Position numbers and translations under genes: made by a program | In this document: positions 1 to 8,634 of the stretch, piece after piece | Position numbering within the stretch: the stretch's first letter is position 1 | How the letters are laid out: the number at the start of each line of letters is the position of its first letter | Assembly (NCBI GenBank): GCA_964623635.1 | Contig: CAZUUA010000053.1 | Span: forward strand, 1-10,345 | DNA from: UMGS1696 sp964623635 | GTDB lineage: Bacteria; Bacillota; Clostridia; Oscillospirales; CAG-272 | Length of the DNA: 10,345 bases | Direction of reading: 5' to 3' | Notes under the pieces: model-generated | Seen by the model: only the letters and a program-made list of their open reading frames with translations | Database searches by the model: none | Told to the model about the DNA's origin: nothing

Positions 1-234
1 CACTTCGTGAAGCACACATTCACTTCGTAAAGCGCACATTCACTTCGTGAAGCACACATTCACTTCGTGAAGCACACATTCACTTCGTAAAGCACACATT
101 CACTTCGTGAAGTACACGTTCACTTCGTAAAGCACACATTCACTTCGTGAAGCACACGTTCACTTCGTAAAGCACACATTCACTTCGTGAAGTACACGTT
201 CACTTCGTGAAGTACACATTCACTTCGTGAAGTG
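1..234. repeat. 20-bp near-palindromic tandem repeat array
   Basis: Eleven complete 20-bp units (starting at 1, 21, 41 ... 201) and a partial twelfth (221-234) follow the unit cacttcgtgaagcacacatt. Only a few columns vary: unit position 9 (g/a), 13 (c/t), 14 (a/g, once) and 18 (a/g). The core cacttc-gt-gaag is self-complementary, and the last unit (221-234) is a perfect palindrome of arms CACTTC and GAAGTG around GT. As RNA each unit could form a short stem with a four-base loop on either strand. There are no unique spacers between units, so it is not a CRISPR. The array starts at the window edge, so its full length is unknown. It overlaps the last codons and stop of the minus-strand transporter gene, lying directly in that gene's 3' region. 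Confidence 0.97.
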
Positions 235-1467
235 GGTCCATTTCTTCGTCAGGGCAAGGCACAGCACCATGCCCACGCAGGCAGTCACGGCCCAGGAGCC
301 GATGGTGAAGTACCAGCCGTATCGGTCGGAGAGCCAGGCAAAGCCATAGGTGGACGCTGCCGAACCGATGTAGGTAAAGGCATTGAGCAGACCCGACATG
401 GTGGAAATTTTCCCATACCGGGCAAAATGGATGGGGGCACGGGTGATCAGCATCAGGTTGACCCCGTGCATACAGGCCGTGATCAGTGCCATCAAAACCA
501 CCGTCACCACCACGCTGCGGGAGAATAGCGGCAGCATCAGCAGTGTACAGCCAAAGCCGACACCAAAGAAGATCCCGGCGCACAGCAGCTCGTTTTGCAG
601 CTTGTCCTGGACAATGGCGGCTATCTTGATGCTGACGATGGCGAACAGGGGCAGTGCGATCCCGGTCAGGATGGACACCGCATTGGACAGGGCAAAGGTA
701 TCGGCCACCAGCGACGGCATCCAGGTGGTCAGCCCGTCCCGAAGCATACCCTGCAGTATGATACAGAATAGGATCACAAGAAGCCCGGACGAGGTGACAA
801 GGGTCTTCAGCGGCAGCTTTTCCGTGGTCGAGGGTACTGCGGCGCCTGTGTCCGTATGTTTGGTGCCGACCGCCGTGTCTCCTGCATCCGGTTCCGGCAG
901 GGTGCGGGTGCCCATGTACCAGAAAAATACCATGGCAAACCCGGCCGTACCGGTGACGTAGAAGATCAGGTTCCAGCCGGAGATGGCGATGCACAGCGGC
1001 GAAAGCAGGTACACAAAAATATTCCCCACAGAGGACGCCACGGTGACCGCTACCACCGCATCGTTATAATCGCTGCCGGACAAATGCTCTGCCATCAGTC
1101 GTACCAGCGGCGGCCAGAACATCGCCTGGGCAAAGCCATTGACAGCCCACAGCGCCACCATAGCGGTGATATTGCCACCCATAAAGGGCATGAGCAGATT
1201 GCACAGCGAGGTAGCACCCACTCCGGCCAGAATCAGAAACCGGGGTGCGATATAGTCGCCCAGCACACCGCAGATGATCTGTCCGATCCCATAGGTGAGA
1301 AAGGCTGCGGTACCCACCAGACCTGTGGCATCCTTGGTGGTGCCCAGGGCTTCGGTGATCTCGGAAATGGCGGAGCTGTAGCTGTTGCGTGTGATATAGC
1401 TGACAAAATAGACGATGGCACACAGTGCGATAAAGACCCTCGTCTGTTTGGAACGTTGTTTTGTCAT
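220..1467 (-). CDS. MFS transporter, organophosphate:phosphate antiporter (OPA/GlpT-like) family
   Basis: A 415-residue integral membrane protein with about 12 hydrophobic segments and a hydrophilic central loop at about 190-222. It aligns by eye with E. coli GlpT at several signatures: an Arg in helix 1 (R27 in YITRNSY, matching GlpT R45), the WPP motif of helix 4 (residues 118-120), and an Arg in helix 7 (R243 in MLRDGLTTWMP, matching GlpT R269). These two arginines bind the phosphate group in GlpT. The GlpT helix-5 histidine (H165) appears replaced by Ser145, so the substrate may differ; a phosphorylated or other organic anion is likely but not shown. I chose the ATG at 1467 because AAGGAG lies 7 nt upstream; a longer reading frame to 1518 has no such site and would include the promoter. 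The last codons (HFTK and stop) lie inside the 20-bp repeat array. The gene diverges from alaS. Confidence 0.88.
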   Translation of the reverse strand: MTKQRSKQTRVFIALCAIVYFVSYITRNSYSSAISEITEALGTTKDATGLVGTAAFLTYGIGQIICGVLGDYIAPRFLILAGVGATSLCNLLMPFMGGNITAMVALWAVNGFAQAMFWPPLVRLMAEHLSGSDYNDAVVAVTVASSVGNIFVYLLSPLCIAISGWNLIFYVTGTAGFAMVFFWYMGTRTLPEPDAGDTAVGTKHTDTGAAVPSTTEKLPLKTLVTSSGLLVILFCIILQGMLRDGLTTWMPSLVADTFALSNAVSILTGIALPLFAIVSIKIAAIVQDKLQNELLCAGIFFGVGFGCTLLMLPLFSRSVVVTVVLMALITACMHGVNLMLITRAPIHFARYGKISTMSGLLNAFTYIGSAASTYGFAWLSDRYGWYFTIGSWAVTACVGMVLCLALTKKWTHFTK

Positions 1468-1508
1468 GATCCTTCTCCTTGGATGATCGGATGAGATATA
1501 GCAGGGAA

Positions 1509-1537
1509 AGTATACCACTGAACGCCGAAAATGTCAA
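1509..1537 (-). promoter_or_regulatory. Sigma-A promoter of the OPA-type transporter gene
   Basis: On the minus strand, TTGACA (1532-1537) is separated by exactly 17 nt from TATACT (1509-1514), with a TGG extended -10 directly before it. This is a near-consensus promoter, and the predicted transcript has a leader of about 35 nt. The -35 hexamer is also the start of the first of four 19-bp iterons, so a protein bound to the iterons would compete with or contact RNA polymerase. Confidence 0.85.
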
Positions 1538-1608
1538 GCTTTTTCCAAAAAGTCAAGCTTTTTCTAAAATATCAAGCATTATCCAAAAAGTCAAGCTTTT
1601 TCCTATGA
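1533..1608. repeat. Four 19-bp iterons upstream of the transporter promoter
   Basis: Four head-to-tail copies of gtcaagctttttccaaaaa start at 1533, 1552, 1571 and 1590. The third and the end of the fourth are more diverged. At unit junctions the sequence forms inverted repeats, with arms AAAAAG and CTTTTT around TCAAG, at 1547-1563 and 1585-1601. On the minus strand every unit supplies a TTGAC/TTGAT -35-like element, the first being the real -35 of the transporter promoter. The arrangement looks like a regulator-binding array, but no regulator gene is in the window, so the function is inferred. Confidence 0.85.
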
Positions 1609-1701
1609 ACAAGACTTTTTCATGCTTTTGGCAAAGGAAATTCCGATCTTCCCGATACCGGAAAAATAATGGGATTTCCGTGAAAAATCTTGCTTCCCCT
1701 C

Positions 1702-1730
1702 TTGCAGAACCGCAGGATGTGTGGTATAAT
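1702..1730 (+). promoter_or_regulatory. Sigma-A promoter of alaS
   Basis: TTGCAG (1702-1707), a 17-nt spacer and a perfect TATAAT (1725-1730) preceded by TGG make an extended -10 promoter. The predicted start is near 1737, giving a leader of about 70 nt. That is too short for a T-box, the usual control of aminoacyl-tRNA synthetase genes in Firmicutes. Confidence 0.85.
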
Positions 1731-1773
1731 ATCATATTATGATAAACTACCCTATTTATGAATATGCACCGTA

Positions 1774-1796
1774 TTTCACGGCGTGAAACAAAGGAG
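1774..1796 (+). promoter_or_regulatory. Leader inverted repeat next to the alaS ribosome-binding site
   Basis: The arms TTTCAC (1774-1779) and GTGAAA (1783-1788) around GGC form a small perfect hairpin or operator. It ends two bases before the AAGGAG ribosome site (1791-1796), which sits 11 nt from the alaS ATG. It could influence ribosome access or be a protein-binding palindrome. With arms of only 6 bp it could also be chance. Confidence 0.4.
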
Positions 1797-1807
1797 AATC
1801 ATCCGCT

Positions 1808-4440
<2,633 letters not shown>

Positions 4441-4441
<1 letters not shown>

Positions 4442-4488
4442 GAAGTCAGAAATAAGAACCAACAAGTTGGTGGTCAGAAGTCAGAAAT
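4441..4488. repeat. Short direct repeats flanking a small hairpin after alaS
   Basis: The 13-mer agaagtcagaaat occurs at 4441-4453 and again at 4476-4488. Between them, arms ACCAAC (4458-4463) and GTTGGT (4466-4471) form a perfect inverted repeat. No T-run follows, so this does not look like a terminator. It could be a scar or duplication near the MITE-like insertion; no function is claimed. Confidence 0.5.
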
Positions 4489-4513
4489 TTGGCTTTTGAG
4501 ATCGATACAATAT

Positions 4514-4693
4514 TTAAGGCACCACCGCACAATTCACGGCTAACGCCTTGATGGCACATCTGCTTGCATCTTTCCCGTCATACTTCACAAATCCACCTTG
4601 CCTTACGAGTGTAAGCCTGCGGTGAATTTGTTTTGTCTGACGAAAAATCTGCCGACGCATCTGCATCATCAGAATTGTGCGGTGGCGCCTTAA
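4514..4693. mobile_element. MITE-like non-coding element with terminal inverted repeats (complete copy)
   Basis: A 180-bp element bounded by 21-bp terminal inverted repeats with one mismatch. The left end begins TTAAGGCACCACCGCAC (4514-4534); the right end is its complement, ending GGTGGCGCCTTAA (4673-4693). The outer TTAA on both sides may be a target duplication or part of the repeat. Inside is a second stem: CAAAT and CACC (4588-4597) pair with GGTG and ATTTG (4621-4630), capped by CTTAC/GTAAG, and enclosed by CGTCA (4576-4580) with TGACG (4638-4642). There is no credible reading frame, so any transposase must act in trans. The 41 bases at 10305-10345 are identical to the reverse complement of 4649-4689, showing a dispersed repeat. 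It lies in the alaS 3' UTR, before the terminator. Confidence 0.85.
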
Positions 4694-4697
4694 AAAT

Positions 4698-4736
4698 ACA
4701 GCCTGTGATCGGATTTGGTCATGGGCTGTGTTTTTT
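4698..4736 (+). terminator. Intrinsic terminator of alaS
   Basis: A 13-bp stem (4698-4710 with 4717-4729, including a few G-T pairs) carries a six-base loop GGATTT and is followed by G and six Ts (4731-4736). An A-run just before the stem (4692-4696) means it could also stop transcripts on the other strand. It lies beyond the MITE-like element, so alaS mRNA probably includes that element. Confidence 0.88.
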
Positions 4737-4743
4737 GCATCAG

Positions 4744-4785
4744 AAAAACAGCCTGTCTGTGATTGATGACCACAGCAGACTGTTT
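4744..4785 (-). terminator. Intrinsic terminator of nrdG
   Basis: On the minus strand AAACAG-T-CTG pairs with CAG-G-CTGTTT, with an inner TGTG/CACA stem and loop GTCATCAAT. The 3' arm runs into a T-tract (plus-strand As at 4744-4748). It begins 8 nt after the nrdG stop codon and faces the alaS terminator. Confidence 0.85.
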
Positions 4786-4792
4786 TACCATA

Positions 4793-5383
4793 TTACTTTC
4801 GTGTCGGATCGTCCCATTGGCCGTCTAAGATTTTGCCGCCTTCGGTCAGATCCCGGATGTGTTGGTTGCGGCTGCCACGGAAGCGCAGGCTCAGATCCCG
4901 CTCTGCTGCCACAAAGGGGCCGTCCACCAAATAGTGGGTCACGTCCAATAAAGCGCCCACGTCCGGCTCCGTTTCGGCTTTGGCAAGCAGCTTTTCGTAG
5001 GTCCAGCCGGAGTAGGTCATCACGTCCATGCCCACAGCGTTGGCGCACCGACCGATCGCTGCCAGCTCCTCTGCCCAGAGAAAGGGTTCGCCGCCGGAAA
5101 AGGTCACGCCACGGATGGTGGGATTGCCGATGAGATTTTGCCAGATCCGGGTGGTGGTGGTGAGAAAACCGCCGTCCGGGCCGTGGCTTTCGGGATTGTG
5201 ACAGCTGGGGCAGTGGTGGGGACAGCCCTGCACAAAGACCACGAACCGCAGTCCCGGCCCGTCCACGATGGATTCCCGAACGATACCATATAGCCGTATA
5301 GGCAGCTCGGTTGGCGTGATGTCCGGGGCTTTGTCCGGGTCACGCAAACGGTCGGCAGAAATGGGTGTATAGATAAGTGACAT
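4793..5383 (-). CDS. nrdG: Anaerobic ribonucleoside-triphosphate reductase activating protein (NrdG-like radical SAM enzyme)
   Basis: A 196-residue radical SAM activase. In this family the enzyme uses a [4Fe-4S] cluster and S-adenosylmethionine to place a glycyl radical on the class III reductase NrdD, allowing dNTP synthesis without oxygen. The cluster motif CPHHCPSC (C54, C58, C61) is intact, as are the SAM-binding TFSGGEP (94-100), the YSGWTYE segment and the C-terminal GSRNQHIRD motif. About 27 N-terminal residues precede the conserved core, making it longer than E. coli NrdG (154 residues). The ATG at 5383 is preceded by AAAGGA about 8 nt away. No nrdD partner is in the window, which is unusual since the two genes are commonly adjacent. 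The glycyl-radical target could therefore be a distant NrdD or, less likely, another enzyme. Convergent with alaS, divergent from greA. Confidence 0.9.
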   Translation of the reverse strand: MSLIYTPISADRLRDPDKAPDITPTELPIRLYGIVRESIVDGPGLRFVVFVQGCPHHCPSCHNPESHGPDGGFLTTTTRIWQNLIGNPTIRGVTFSGGEPFLWAEELAAIGRCANAVGMDVMTYSGWTYEKLLAKAETEPDVGALLDVTHYLVDGPFVAAERDLSLRFRGSRNQHIRDLTEGGKILDGQWDDPTRK

Positions 5384-5426
5384 TTTGTTTTTCCTTTATG
5401 ATGTGGGGGATGGTGTAGCACCATAC

Positions 5427-5455
5427 AGTATAGCACACCGGCGGCAGAAAAGCAA
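5427..5455 (-). promoter_or_regulatory. Sigma-A promoter of nrdG
   Basis: On the minus strand, TTGCTT (5450-5455), a 17-nt spacer and TATACT (5427-5432) with a TGC extended -10. The predicted leader is about 40 nt. I saw no NrdR-box pair (consensus ACACWATATCTWGTGT) around it. Confidence 0.75.
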
Positions 5456-5508
5456 GACGAGAACCGTTTTTCTCTTTTTTTCACCCATTTCTTTTTCCAT
5501 CTTTCCCC

Positions 5509-5537
5509 TTGATTTTTGGAGGCAAATACGGTATACT
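5509..5537 (+). promoter_or_regulatory. Sigma-A promoter of greA
   Basis: TTGATT (5509-5514), 17 nt and TATACT (5532-5537). The predicted start falls near 5544, inside the cluster of GTATAC palindromes. The other TATACT copies downstream have no fitting -35. Confidence 0.65.
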
Positions 5538-5574
5538 ACGGTATACGATATACTACAGTATACGATATACTGTA
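5527..5574. promoter_or_regulatory. Tandem GTATAC palindromes (operator-like) at the greA start site
   Basis: A perfect inverted repeat of arms TACAGTATA and TATACTGTA around CGA lies at 5554-5574. An imperfect copy with the same CGA centre lies at 5537-5557, so GTATACGATATACT repeats with a 17-bp period (5541-5554, 5558-5571). Another half-copy, TACGGTATAC, occurs at 5527-5536 and again at 5537-5546. The cluster sits on and just after the predicted transcription start, the usual place for a repressor. The size recalls dimeric winged-helix repressor sites, but I cannot name the regulator. Confidence 0.7.
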
Positions 5575-5605
5575 TAAAAGCACAAACACAAAGGAGACAC
5601 ATACC

Positions 5606-6109
5606 ATGCATGATGAACTGACAGAAGTCGATATTCAAAAAATGAAAGAGGAGATCCGGTGGCGCAGAGAGGAGCTCAATCCCAAGCTGCGGGACGAGGT
5701 GCGCCGGACACGAGAGCTGGGGGACCTGAGCGAAAACGACGAGTACCGTTCTGCCAAGCGAGAATGGAACCGGAACAACGGCCGCATCCGGTATCTGGAA
5801 GCCATGATCGAGACGGCCATCGTCATTCCCGTAGAGCACGAGGAGGACACCGTGGGGCTCTTTGACAAGGTGACGCTGTACTACGAGGAGGACGACGAAG
5901 AAAACACCATCACCTTGGTGACGACCCTGCGCAACGACGTATTCGGCGGCTACATCAGCAAGGAGTCTCCGGTGGGCAAGGCGATCATGGGACACCGGGT
6001 AGGCGAGCGGATCATGGTGCAGGTCAACGAAAAGATCAGCTACCCGGTGGTGATCAAAAAGATCGAAAAAGGCGAAGACGACCCCACCTTGAAGATCCAG
6101 CAGTATTGA
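5606..6109 (+). CDS. greA: Transcription elongation factor, GreA/GreB family
   Basis: A 167-residue protein that, in this family, enters the RNA polymerase secondary channel and stimulates cleavage of backtracked RNA. Residues 8-72 form the charged antiparallel coiled coil. Its tip, GDLSENDEY (39-47), keeps the acidic pair D40 and E43 that matches D41 and E44 of E. coli GreA. Residues 84-152 fit the C-terminal FKBP-like domain (VGLFDKVTL; SPVGKAIMGHRVGERIMVQV; YPVVIKKI). Length is slightly above the usual 155-160, from a loop rich in E and D at 93-100. The ATG at 5606 has AAGGAG 9 nt upstream; a longer frame from 5516 would translate the operator cluster and is unlikely. It has its own promoter. 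Since many Clostridia carry more than one GreA-like protein, this may be a paralogue rather than the main GreA. Confidence 0.9.
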   Translation: MHDELTEVDIQKMKEEIRWRREELNPKLRDEVRRTRELGDLSENDEYRSAKREWNRNNGRIRYLEAMIETAIVIPVEHEEDTVGLFDKVTLYYEEDDEENTITLVTTLRNDVFGGYISKESPVGKAIMGHRVGERIMVQVNEKISYPVVIKKIEKGEDDPTLKIQQY

Positions 6110-6158
6110 TAGCAGCCGGCTGTCGTTCCACAATTTTCCCGATTTTTGACAAATCCGC

Positions 6159-6187
6159 TTGCAAGTATCGATAAAATGTGGTATACT
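6159..6187 (+). promoter_or_regulatory. Sigma-A promoter of the lipoprotein-hydrolase operon
   Basis: TTGCAA (6159-6164), 17 nt and TATACT (6182-6187) preceded by TGTGG, an extended -10. A nearby TTGACA at 6146-6151 is at the wrong distance. No clear greA terminator lies before it; the only structure is a weak palindrome CAGCCGGCTG at 6113-6122, so read-through from greA is possible. Confidence 0.82.
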
Positions 6188-6225
6188 ATTCCCACAAGCA
6201 TCCTACATATGGAGGAGATCACACC

Positions 6226-7707
6226 ATGAAGCATACACGATTTGCAGCCATTTTGCTGGCGCTGCTGCTGACCCTGCCAACGCTGAGCGCCTGTGGACAA
6301 AGCGCCGACGCACCGGATACCACGGGAGACACCGATACAACAGCCGACACCACGGTGACCGCAACGGAGACGGAGCCGGACTACGTCTATCCCGAAGCAG
6401 ACTTAGGCGGCCGCACCCTGTCCGTTTTGAACATCGATTCCTATTGGGGAATGCACATCGATCTGGACGTGGAGGAGACCACTGGGGAAGCGCTGAACGA
6501 TGCCATCTACGACCGGAACCGACTGGTGGAAGAAAAGTTCAATTTCCTTCTGCACGATGACAAATATGCGATCAACAACAACCTGTCGTCCGTCACCGAT
6601 GCCGCCAAAAAGGAAGTCCAATCCGGGGAGGACACCCATGCGGTGCTGTACATCCGGGACGACTACCTGATGAATTTCTACATGGAGAACCTGCTGCGGG
6701 ATCTGTCCACACTGCCCCAGCTGCACCTGAACGAGGCCTGGTGGGACGGCAACTACAACAGCGTGGCGCAGATTGGCAACTCCATTTTGGGAGCAGCCGG
6801 AGACGCACACCTGATGGGCTACGACAGCTCCTGGTGCGTGTTCTTCAATGAAGATATTCTGAAAAACAACGGTCTGGATATGCCCTACGATCTGGCAAGA
6901 GAAGGCAAGTGGACCTTTGACAAGCTGAACGAATATGCCAACGCCGTGGCACAGGTGGACGTGACCCAGGCAGACTGGACCAACGGCGGCCATGCGATCT
7001 ACGGTTTGGTGACCCATCCGCACGCACCGGACAAGTTCATCTTCAGTATGGGCAACGATTATGTGACCAAGACGGCCGACGGGAAGATGTCCTTCTCCAT
7101 TGAAACAGAACAGTTCTACGGCACCGTGGAAAAGCTGGTATCGCTGCTGGCCGAAAAGAGCGTGACACTGCCCGGCAACTCCTCTGACTTCAGCGAGGAC
7201 AAAGGATATGTGTACACCTTCATGAACAGCTATGCCGCCTTTTTGACCGCCGAGGTGAAGACCGCCAACAACATCCGGGATATGGAGGACACCTTTGGGA
7301 TTCTGCCCTTCCCCAAGTATGACGAGGCACAGGAAAGCTATCGCACACCGCTGATGTACGGGCTGCTGGTCATGACGATCCCCACCACCAACAGCCATGC
7401 GGAAGAGACCGCTATGGTCATGGATGCTCTGGCCTACGAAGGCAGTCAGTCGGTAGTGCCGGTGTATTTTGACAACACGGTGGCGCACAAGGGTCTGCGG
7501 AACGAGAACTCTGTGGAGATGATGGAGATCATGAAGTACAGCCGGAGCGCCGACATTGCGGTGGTCTACGGTTGGAACAGCGATCTGGCCGCCACGATCC
7601 AGAGCAACGTCTTCGCCGGTAAGACAGATGCCGCTTCCGTGGTAGCCTCCAAGAAGACCGCCATTTTGACGGAGATCGAAGAATTCACGGCACTGTTGGG
7701 GCAGTAA
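6226..7707 (+). CDS. Extracellular solute-binding lipoprotein (ABC-type)
   Basis: A 493-residue secreted lipoprotein. Residues 1-22 are a lipoprotein signal peptide (basic MKHTR, hydrophobic core, lipobox LSAC with lipidated C23). A linker rich in D, T and E at about 24-55 would tether it away from the membrane. The mature part resembles the large Clostridia/Paenibacillus family of type 1 extracellular solute-binding proteins: GEALNDAIYDRNRLVEEKFN (residues 87-106), AWWDGNYNSVAQIGN (171-185) and the stretch after WCVFFNEDILKNNGLDMPYDL. Such proteins capture a ligand and hand it to an ABC permease, but no permease or ATPase gene is beside it. The ATG at 6226 follows GGAGGAG by 8 nt; an upstream in-frame start at 6178 would begin inside the promoter. 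The hydrolase gene follows 19 nt after the stop, so they are probably co-transcribed. Ligand unknown. Confidence 0.85.
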   Translation: MKHTRFAAILLALLLTLPTLSACGQSADAPDTTGDTDTTADTTVTATETEPDYVYPEADLGGRTLSVLNIDSYWGMHIDLDVEETTGEALNDAIYDRNRLVEEKFNFLLHDDKYAINNNLSSVTDAAKKEVQSGEDTHAVLYIRDDYLMNFYMENLLRDLSTLPQLHLNEAWWDGNYNSVAQIGNSILGAAGDAHLMGYDSSWCVFFNEDILKNNGLDMPYDLAREGKWTFDKLNEYANAVAQVDVTQADWTNGGHAIYGLVTHPHAPDKFIFSMGNDYVTKTADGKMSFSIETEQFYGTVEKLVSLLAEKSVTLPGNSSDFSEDKGYVYTFMNSYAAFLTAEVKTANNIRDMEDTFGILPFPKYDEAQESYRTPLMYGLLVMTIPTTNSHAEETAMVMDALAYEGSQSVVPVYFDNTVAHKGLRNENSVEMMEIMKYSRSADIAVVYGWNSDLAATIQSNVFAGKTDAASVVASKKTAILTEIEEFTALLGQ

Positions 7708-7726
7708 ATGGAGATTGGGAGAAACT

Positions 7727-8623
7727 ATGCAGATCAGAACGGTTTTAGGCGATATGGCTATCCCGGCAGGTGTGACGGCACTGGCCCATGAGCACATCTG
7801 TAACTATTCCGAATGGATCTATCAAATGGATCCCACGTATCTGGACAAAACAGCCATTGCCGATGCGGCTGTGCAGGAGCTCGCTTGGTTGCGGGAGAAG
7901 CACGGTCTGGGGTTGTTTTTGGACTGTACACCTGTCAATATTGGCAGAGATGTGGAATTGCTGCGGAAGGTAGCCCGACATTCCGGCGTTGCCATTGTGT
8001 GCAGTACCGGCTTCTATTACCAGGAGGAGCCGATGCTGTACGAAACCTCCGCCGAAAAGCTGGCTGCGTACATGGTGCGGGATGCAGCAAACATCCACGC
8101 CGGACTCATCAAAGCCGGGGTAGAGGCAGAAACACTGTCGCCGTTTGTTGAAAAACTATTGTATGCCACGGCTATGGCACAAAAGGAATTGCACCTGCCC
8201 ATCGTCCTGCACACCAATGCCCAAAATCGCAATGGGGAAAAGGCGGTACAGCTGCTGCTGCGAGAAGGCGTATCCCCGACGGCCATCACAGTGGGGCACC
8301 TCAGCGATACAGAGGATATGGCCTACATCGGCTCCTTTGCAGAGATGGGCTGCTACGTGGGTCTGGATCGGCTCTACGGCAGTATGGACGAAGGCTATAT
8401 CCGAGCCAAGGTGGGACAGATCCAGTGGCTGTGCGACCATGGCTATGCGGATCGTGTGCTGCTGTCCCATGACGACGCACTGTTCAATGGATTTGCACCG
8501 GATCCCCACGTGAAGGAAACACGCTTCGCCTATGTGTTTGCGCAGATCCTGCCGCAGATAGACAGGGCACTGGCGATCCGGCTGACACAGGAAAATCCCC
8601 GGCGGATGCTCTGCTGCAAGTAG
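7727..8623 (+). CDS. Phosphotriesterase-family metal-dependent hydrolase (amidohydrolase superfamily)
   Basis: A 298-residue TIM-barrel hydrolase of the phosphotriesterase/lactonase family. All expected binuclear metal ligands are visible: HEH at H21 and H23, the carboxylated-lysine position K129 (AGLIKAG), H162 (IVLHTNA), H191 (TVGHLSDT) and D249 (LSHDD). Spacing matches lactonase-type members (SsoPox-like) more than E. coli Php, which has Glu at the bridging site. True substrates of such enzymes include lactones, organophosphates and small esters or amides, so the reaction is unresolved. It has no signal peptide and should be cytoplasmic. I chose the ATG at 7727 with GGGAG 5 nt upstream; an in-frame TTG at 7715 lacks a better site. 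It lies 19 nt after the solute-binding lipoprotein gene with no promoter between, suggesting joint uptake and hydrolysis of one compound. Confidence 0.85.
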   Translation: MQIRTVLGDMAIPAGVTALAHEHICNYSEWIYQMDPTYLDKTAIADAAVQELAWLREKHGLGLFLDCTPVNIGRDVELLRKVARHSGVAIVCSTGFYYQEEPMLYETSAEKLAAYMVRDAANIHAGLIKAGVEAETLSPFVEKLLYATAMAQKELHLPIVLHTNAQNRNGEKAVQLLLREGVSPTAITVGHLSDTEDMAYIGSFAEMGCYVGLDRLYGSMDEGYIRAKVGQIQWLCDHGYADRVLLSHDDALFNGFAPDPHVKETRFAYVFAQILPQIDRALAIRLTQENPRRMLCCK

Positions 8624-8634
8624 TGCATATCCCC

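Noticed and set aside
1..234. CRISPR array
   Set aside because: Units abut each other with no unique spacers and there are no cas genes; it is a plain tandem repeat.
200..994. Minus-strand open frame ending in the repeat array
   Set aside because: It overlaps the well-supported transporter in another frame, is rich in Arg, His and Cys, and has no recognisable domain.
1468..1807. T-box riboswitch before alaS, or short frames in this gap
   Set aside because: The promoter at 1702-1730 leaves only about 70 nt of leader, with no specifier stem or terminator; the small frames overlap iterons and promoters.
4633..5133. Plus-strand open frame starting in the MITE-like element
   Set aside because: It begins inside the element, crosses both terminators and continues antisense to nrdG. 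Open frames starting in such repeats are a likely source of spurious hypothetical proteins.
6113..6122. Palindrome CAGCCGGCTG after greA as a terminator
   Set aside because: The stem would be only three pairs around a CCGG loop, with no T-run directly after it.
6403..7797. 464-codon minus-strand open frame opposite the lipoprotein gene
   Set aside because: It is antisense to the solute-binding protein, His/Val-rich, has no ribosome site or promoter and no recognisable family.
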